From Prunus persica (Eukaryota; Streptophyta; Magnoliopsida; Rosales; Rosaceae), in NCBI RefSeq assembly GCF_000346465.2, contig NC_034016.1:15412786-15476785 (forward strand): DNA of 64,000 bases, read 5' to 3'. The position numbers were made by a program, and so were the translations under genes. Below the pieces are notes generated by a model that searched no databases, was not told the DNA's origin, and worked only from the letters and a program-made list of their open reading frames with translations. Below, in pieces: positions 58,739 to 64,000 of the stretch. Position 1 is the first letter of the stretch. The number at the start of each line of letters is the position of its first letter.

Positions 58739-59960
58739 ATAATCGACATTGATGAAAAGATCATAATCATCACTCGAATTATTGCCCCTGACAAATGCCC
58801 TCCAACCTTGCTGGAATTGAGCCTTCGGTTTTGAATATGTGAACTTAACAGACCAAGTTCCTCCGTCCAACACCTTAAGGATGGCATTACCAGCAGGCTG
58901 CTTCATAAGATGTCTCTTACCAAACCCTACTGGCACAGTCTTTAATTTAAAAAAAAGGAAAGCAGGATATTAAGACAATAAGAACAGACTGGTTGAAATA
59001 TTAATACTTTTCACGCTATGGCCTTAAATTAGAATATCAAAATGGTTGAAATATTTTTATAGAAATCTTACCAAAAGACCTTTCTGGAGGTACGATGGAT
59101 GCATTACAACAGTGAAAGAAGGGCTTGCAGATTCAAAAGCAATAGCTCTTTAAAGAGCTATAGCTTTTCCACTTGTGTAGTTGATGCATGCATCCTCCCA
59201 ACACCATCTTTGACATCTGGTGGTGCTAATGGAGATTTGTCCCCTGATTTTGGGCAGGGGGGGAAACTTGGCCAAAGTTTCAACACAATCATCATCTGAT
59301 TCATCTTCCCCTGTTTTTAATAGGAATTATTGCAAACTAGAACATAATGAGACAAAACACAATAAGGTAAGAAACAAAAGAAGAAAAAAAACGCATATAT
59401 TCCTTACTTTTCATTTCTGATTTGGAGCAATCGGAGGCCTTGTTTCTCAGTGAGTTCTCAAACATCATTCCAGAAGTTTGAGTCCTTATTGGTCTAAAGT
59501 TGATGTTGCATATTCTGCTTTACACATATTCTCATTTTCTTGTGCGGCTGAGGACATGGCAATGGAGATTTCTCCCTTGCTTTTCTTGGGCAGGGTTGAA
59601 AACCATCCAAGATTTTAACTGAGTTATCATCATCCTCTTCTTCATAGTCAGTTTCTTCTATCTCGGGCTTTGTTATTCTACCTCTGTAGCGCTTCTATCA
59701 AATATAAAAACATGGAATTTTGAGTTCCCTTCATATCCAAAAACTAGCCAATTAGCTTAGCCAAGTGTGCAAAACTTGGCGAACTCTGTCGAACCCTTGT
59801 CTTAAACCAAACCCCATCATTATTGCATCTTCTGAATTCTATTTCCCATTCTACACCGCTTGGAAGCTTAAGATGTACTGGAGTTAGTAAATGCTCTCCA
59901 TGTTTCATCACAAACTTCATTGGAATTTTCTGCAGAACAGAACATGTTAAGCTTCAATGA
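58661..59960 (-). pseudogene. B3-domain (REM/VRN1-like) transcription factor pseudogene
   Basis: On the minus strand, CTGCAG at about 59934 precedes IPMKFVMKHGEHLLTPVHLK, then LPSGVEWEIEFRRCNNDGVW and (frame-shifted) GYEGNSKFHVFIFDRSATEVE with a stop. A second B3 domain begins VPVGFGKRHLMKQPAGNAIL, KVLDGGTWSVKFTYSK, GWRAFVR at 58940-58780 and then runs out. The order domain, acidic linker, domain matches REM-type B3 proteins, which bind DNA in the nucleus. In-frame stops (after LAKLIG, after ATEVE) make it non-functional. The plus arm at 58262-58738 is an inverted copy of its linker part. Confidence 0.72.
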
Positions 59961-60011
59961 AAATAACAAAAGAACTGAATATCTCAATAATCAGAAAACA
60001 TTCTTAGCATA

Positions 60012-60049
<38 letters not shown>

Positions 60050-61264
60050 GTGCTTCCCATTCTGATGGTTTTAGAAGTGTCATCTAGAATGGAAGTGGGG
60101 TAAGGGATGGGAGCTGGAAATGTTGAACTGTCATGAAAAGTGAGAAGCCATGGCTGAATTAACTCGAAAGCTTGATGGAGAGATGTTTGTCTTTTTATGA
60201 AGATGAAGTTTGAAGATTAGGGATTGAACAAACATTGTGTTTTGTTTCATCAGTTTCCAACTGAGGAGCTGTGAGGAACAGCTTTAACTAGTTCTTCAGT
60301 TGTGGTAACGACAGCTGTTTGTTTTTGGAGATTTTAAAGAGAAGAAGCTATTCCTGTATATATATCAATACACACCCATACACTGAATTTGAGACCGTTA
60401 GGTGGCTTTGAATCTACGGCACTGGCTATTAACTAACAGGTTCTAAAAAATAAGCTAAGTCACCTTTGCAACCGGTCATCTCATCTCATGGCAAGAATAG
60501 CAGGAGAGAGAAACAAAAAGCAAAAAGCAAAAAAGCAAAGTTTTATTGATTTATTTCTTGCTGGGCTGTGAGTGAGCACCATTCCAACCTCCATTTGGAC
60601 AGAAAAAAAAAAAGATAAATGAGAAAGACAAACAGAGCAAGGATTCTCTTGTTTCATTAAGCCAGCTGGAAAAGTGACAAACAGAGCCAACAACATCCAA
60701 ATCAGCAAGAACGCATTACGATTTGGAAAGACAAGACCTGGTACAAATTCAATAAGCTCTCCCTACTATAGACATTGGCCATTTTTCCATACTTGACACT
60801 GGGCATGTGAAATACATGTAGCTGGGTCAGAAGTGCAGCTGCAATCAGAACCCTGAACAAAACAAGCAAAGTATACGATTGACACAGTTGCTTCAAAAAC
60901 AAGCTTCCCGGATGTCAGACATTACAATTGGAACCAAGAGATTACTTGTACCAGTGGTTTAGTTGTTGTATTGCGTGTACAACATGCATGTAGCATAAAA
61001 ATCTTCAGTTAAAAGGAGTTGTGGATGATTAATTCATAGTGGGAGGGGAAATTATTCATCACATTTGACAGGCAATGCATTAACCCTTGTAAGAAATAAA
61101 TGCATACAATTTTTTCCCTTTTTATATAATTGATATTGAGGGAGAGGAGGGGGAGTCCATCAAGGAGAGGAGGGTGTAGAGATAAATGCTCTACAAGGCC
61201 CTTGTGAATACATACAATTTTTAGAATAAATGTTTCCAAAGTCCAATTTGAGCCAATCAGCCCT
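59961..61264. other. Region between B3 pseudogene and root-cap gene
   Basis: A (TA)n(GA)n tract lies at 60010-60049. Minus-strand AATAAA-like signals lie near 60545 and one candidate small exon at 60852-60766. No complete gene is recognised. From about 61250 the sequence is the 3' flank shared with the root-cap copy at 34 kb. Confidence 0.5.
60766..60852 (-). other. Candidate last exon of a small Cys-rich peptide gene
   Basis: After an acceptor-like TTTTGTTCAG, a 28-codon frame reads GSDCSCTSDPATCISHAQCQ and then VWKNGQCL, stop. It has five cysteines in 28 residues. I could not find the upstream exon or signal peptide, and I do not recognise the family. It may be chance. Confidence 0.2.
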
Positions 61265-61678
61265 TGCCACCTATGATTACATAAAAAGGAGAAAATAAAC
61301 TACTCTTACAAGTTGGAAAAGAAAAAAAGAAAGAGAATATGTTGATGTTGGAAAGCCCTACATAGATTCAATCATTAATGGGATAATAAATCATCGATGT
61401 AATTAACTTCATGAGGTTGAATCACAGCCATCCATCAAGATTAAAATTCAAATTAGAAGACATAACAATTCTTGGTTTTATATCATTTAAACCAAAATAT
61501 AAAAACCCTCAGACCTTCACTAGATTATACAATTGCCAAATAGTGGGAAGAATACAGTTTAATTATTAATTATTCATAAATAAATTCAAATTGGCACATT
61601 AAATTGGAGTCGGGCATGAGTGCTTGTTATTTGTTTCCATGAACTCTATTTCCCCTTGAGATAAGACAAAATGATCGT

Positions 61679-63311
61679 CTATCTTTTGCACACAACACCT
61701 TGACCATCCATTCCACTTGCACAGCTCAAGCTTGGCAACTCCAAACCCTCCAAAGAATTAGCTTCACTTCCAGAGCCAACACTGCTACCATTATTAAACC
61801 TTGCAATGGCGCAATCCGTGGCGAAAAGGCTGGAAGTTTCAAACTCCCTATCCCCTCCCATCACCGGCATGTTGGCTCCAATGTTGACCCGGCTCACATA
61901 GTCGGGCCTGTAAGTTTGACCCAACACACCACTCACTTGGTTGCTCAAAGAGAAGAACTTAAACCCAAGATCAAGATGAGCAAATGTGTCATCTTTGGTA
62001 ATGCCATAGTTGTGAATCCTTGAGTCTTCTTCAGTTATGGGCACAACCTTGGCTGTGATCCTAAAGCTCCCTTCAACTTCAACCATCACATTGTTGGTGT
62101 CACCCCCCCTGGTAAGGGATACAGTTGGAACACTTGTGGATTGCCACCTGGCGCCTTCGGATTCAGGAAGGGTGATGGGCTCGCCATCAAAGGAGAGGGC
62201 AAGGCGGTCAGTGGAGTCGTCCCACGTGGCGGTCTTTTGGGCACCAAGGAAGAGCTGGTGTTTGCCAAAGAGGATGGCAATGGACTGGACCCAAGTGAAG
62301 TCCCTCTTCATGTTGTGGTTGCGCCTGCCGATGAAGTGAGCGTTGATGTGGAGGTTGGGGTCGGATAAGAGACAGAAATCACGGTCTTTCTTGCCGTGGA
62401 AGTAAAAGGTGATGCCATCGCCGCCTATGAAACGGGGGTCTTGACACACTGCTCCTGGCTGATCACACTCTGTGCCATTCACCAAAAAAGAAAAAAAAGT
62501 ATTTTCAGAACTAATATATGAAAATTTATCCTAGTTACTTGCTCATTAGTTTATTTGAAAGTTTTGAGACCACATTAGCTTATCATAATATGTGATCATG
62601 ACTAATCATAAAGATAAATGTGAGAGGAGACTTACTGCAGACTGGCTTGCAAGTGACACAGTCAACCTCACATCCACCAGGGCAAGAACTGGGGCATACA
62701 TGTTCTATGTTGTAACATTGGGGGTAGTACTTGTTCTTGCACTTGGCCTTCTTTGGTGAGGTTGAAGGAGTTGGAGGAGGAGAAGAGGAAGTAGGTGGAG
62801 ATGGTGTAGGAGTTGATGGAGGAGGAGAAGAAGTAGGTGGAGACGGCGTAGGAGGTGAAGGAGTAGGAGGAGGTGATTGGTAATGTGGTGCCGGTGGTGG
62901 TGGGGAAGGTGAAGGCGAGGGAGTAGGAAGTGTTGGAGCTGTAGTTGGTGGTGTTGGAGATGGAGTTGAGGGTGTGGGGGTTGGTGGAGATGGTGGTGGA
63001 GTTGGTTTAGCTTGAGGAGGAGGAGGAGAATAATATGTTGGTGGTGTAGGTGAAGGGGTGGGAGAAACAGGTGGAGGAGGGCTTGTGCCCCCATAACAGA
63101 TGGGCTTACAAGAGACACACTCCACTGTGCATTTATCAGGGCAAAACTTGGGGCACACATGCACAAGATTGTAACAATGCTTGTATTTTTTTATCAAACA
63201 CCTTGCATTGCTTGGATTCTTAGCAATCCCTGGAGGAGTTTTTGCCTCTGCTGCTGCCATTAGCATCAGCAGGAGAATTGGAACAACAACTTGCATTTTG
63301 AAATGAGCCAT
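61679..63311 (-). CDS. Secreted root-cap family protein with twin Cys modules and proline-rich linker
   Basis: Two exons (63311-62636 and 62469-61679, joined [19 protein letters not shown]) give 488 residues. Residues 1-23 are a signal peptide ([18 protein letters not shown]...). C38-C72 and C191-C225 are two modules with identical cysteine spacing. Between them is a linker of about 115 residues rich in [12 protein letters not shown] and PSPP, extensin-like. Exon 2 encodes the root-cap domain: [77 protein letters not shown]. Root-cap proteins are predicted extracellular or cell-wall proteins; their biochemical role is not known to me. The first in-frame ATG is 63311. A TATA box lies about 90 bases upstream. 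A partial copy sits in the NLR cluster at 34 kb. Confidence 0.9.
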
Positions 63312-63395
63312 TTGGAGCAAAACCCTTGAATTAGTTCTCAGTATATTCAAGGGAATTTGGTATGTTTGAGCGAGAAACCCAGTGTTTGAATGCCA

Positions 63396-63404
63396 CTATT
63401 TATA
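63396..63404 (-). promoter_or_regulatory. TATA box of the root-cap gene
   Basis: TATAAATAG on the minus strand, 85-93 bases before the ATG at 63311, implying a leader of about 55-60 bases. Confidence 0.65.
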
Positions 63405-64000
63405 AGATCAAAAAGAACCCATCCGTTGCCTAATATTTCGGATCATCAACTTCATAAGTCACTTCCACATGGTATCTTAAAAAGTCAAATCACATTGGCT
63501 CCCTCTGCACAACATTTGTTATAATCACTTGATATAGCCTTGCAAATGGCATCACTTGGACATGAAGAAAAAAAGAAAACACTTCAAAATTCTTCTCTTT
63601 TTCCGTGGCTTTTCTTCTTTTACTGGCTACATAAATGGTATGGCTTACGCGACCCAATTGAGCTTTACAATCATGCAGTATGGTTTATGAGTTAAGGCAC
63701 CAGAACAGTTCACACCACTAAAAGCCTACATCAGAATTATGATAATTAATAAGCATCTACATGCCCAGGTTCAGTTTTCACTTCCATTTAAAGCAATTAT
63801 CTGACCGGCCCTACAATAATTCAGGATTTGAATAATGATATGATGGTTTTGAAGTAATGAATTAATCAGATTATCAGAAAAAGAAATGAGTTATTCAATT
63901 TGATATTATGTAAGAGAATTTGTCAAATGGGTTCAACTATATGCATTGAAATTATAATAAGTTTATAGCTCCTCTCATGCTAATCAATTGATCCTTACTT
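63405..64000. other. Upstream region of the root-cap gene
   Basis: AT-rich promoter-side DNA. No open frame, RNA gene or repeat with a recognisable identity. Confidence 0.6.

Noticed and set aside
62705..63166. 153-codon His/Leu-rich minus-strand frame in the root-cap gene
   Set aside because: Frame-shifted reading of the proline-rich linker; the signal-peptide frame is continuous with exon 2.
1..64000. CRISPR arrays, operons, riboswitches, tRNA and rRNA genes
   Set aside because: Not expected in plant nuclear DNA (first three) and no tRNA cloverleaf, B-box or rRNA sequence was seen on either strand by eye.

Overview
The window is nuclear DNA of a eudicot plant, most likely Rosaceae and probably Prunus. 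The genus is my inference from gene structure and protein resemblance. Supporting traits are spliced genes with GT-AG introns, AT-rich intergenic DNA with (CT)n, (GA)n and (TA)n tracts, MITEs, a Ty1/copia element with a tRNA-iMet primer site, and plant-only families (D3-type cyclin, CC-NB-LRR receptors, B3 and root-cap proteins).

Layout. 1-1.3 kb: last two exons of a PTEN2-type phosphatase (+). 2.8-5.4 kb: seven-exon C2-domain protein with a proline/tyrosine-rich tail (+). 9.6-12.7 kb: decayed PIF/Harbinger transposon, its transposase gene split by a Mutator-like MITE. 15.1-16.7 kb: four-exon cyclin D3 gene with two upstream ORFs (+). 16.7-25.9 kb: gene-poor, repeat-bearing DNA. 25.9-28.1 kb: intact three-exon gene for RNA polymerase II subunit 3 (NRPB3, -).

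From 25.9 to 53 kb, NRPB3 and an RPM1-like CC-NB-LRR (NLR) gene form a compound unit that was tandemly copied on the minus strand. NRPB3 copy A is intact; B, C and D are pseudogenes with different lesions. NLR1 (29.2-32.7 kb) is open except for a 724-bp solo LTR in its NB-ARC region. NLR2 (40.8-43.6 kb) has a 13-nt deletion in the CC coding region. NLR3 (48.7-51.5 kb) is an intact 933-residue receptor gene. Between NLR1 and NRPB3-B lies a near-palindrome: two opposed copies of an NLR CC-to-P-loop segment, about 673 bp per arm, around a 21-nt loop. If transcribed, it would give a long hairpin RNA matching the neighbouring receptors. A fragment of the root-cap gene from 61-63 kb lies beside it.

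53.2-58.2 kb holds a complete but coding-dead Ty1/copia element (196-bp LTRs, 5-bp target duplication). 58.2-59.9 kb holds a B3-domain pseudogene duplicated in inverted orientation. 61.7-63.3 kb is a two-exon secreted protein gene (two identical-spacing Cys modules, a proline-rich linker and a root-cap domain; -).

The genes do not form a pathway. The theme is a resistance-gene cluster that carried a housekeeping gene along in its duplications and was then cut up by transposons and inversions. Intron boundaries were set by reading frame, GT-AG signals and remembered family sequences, not by transcript data.
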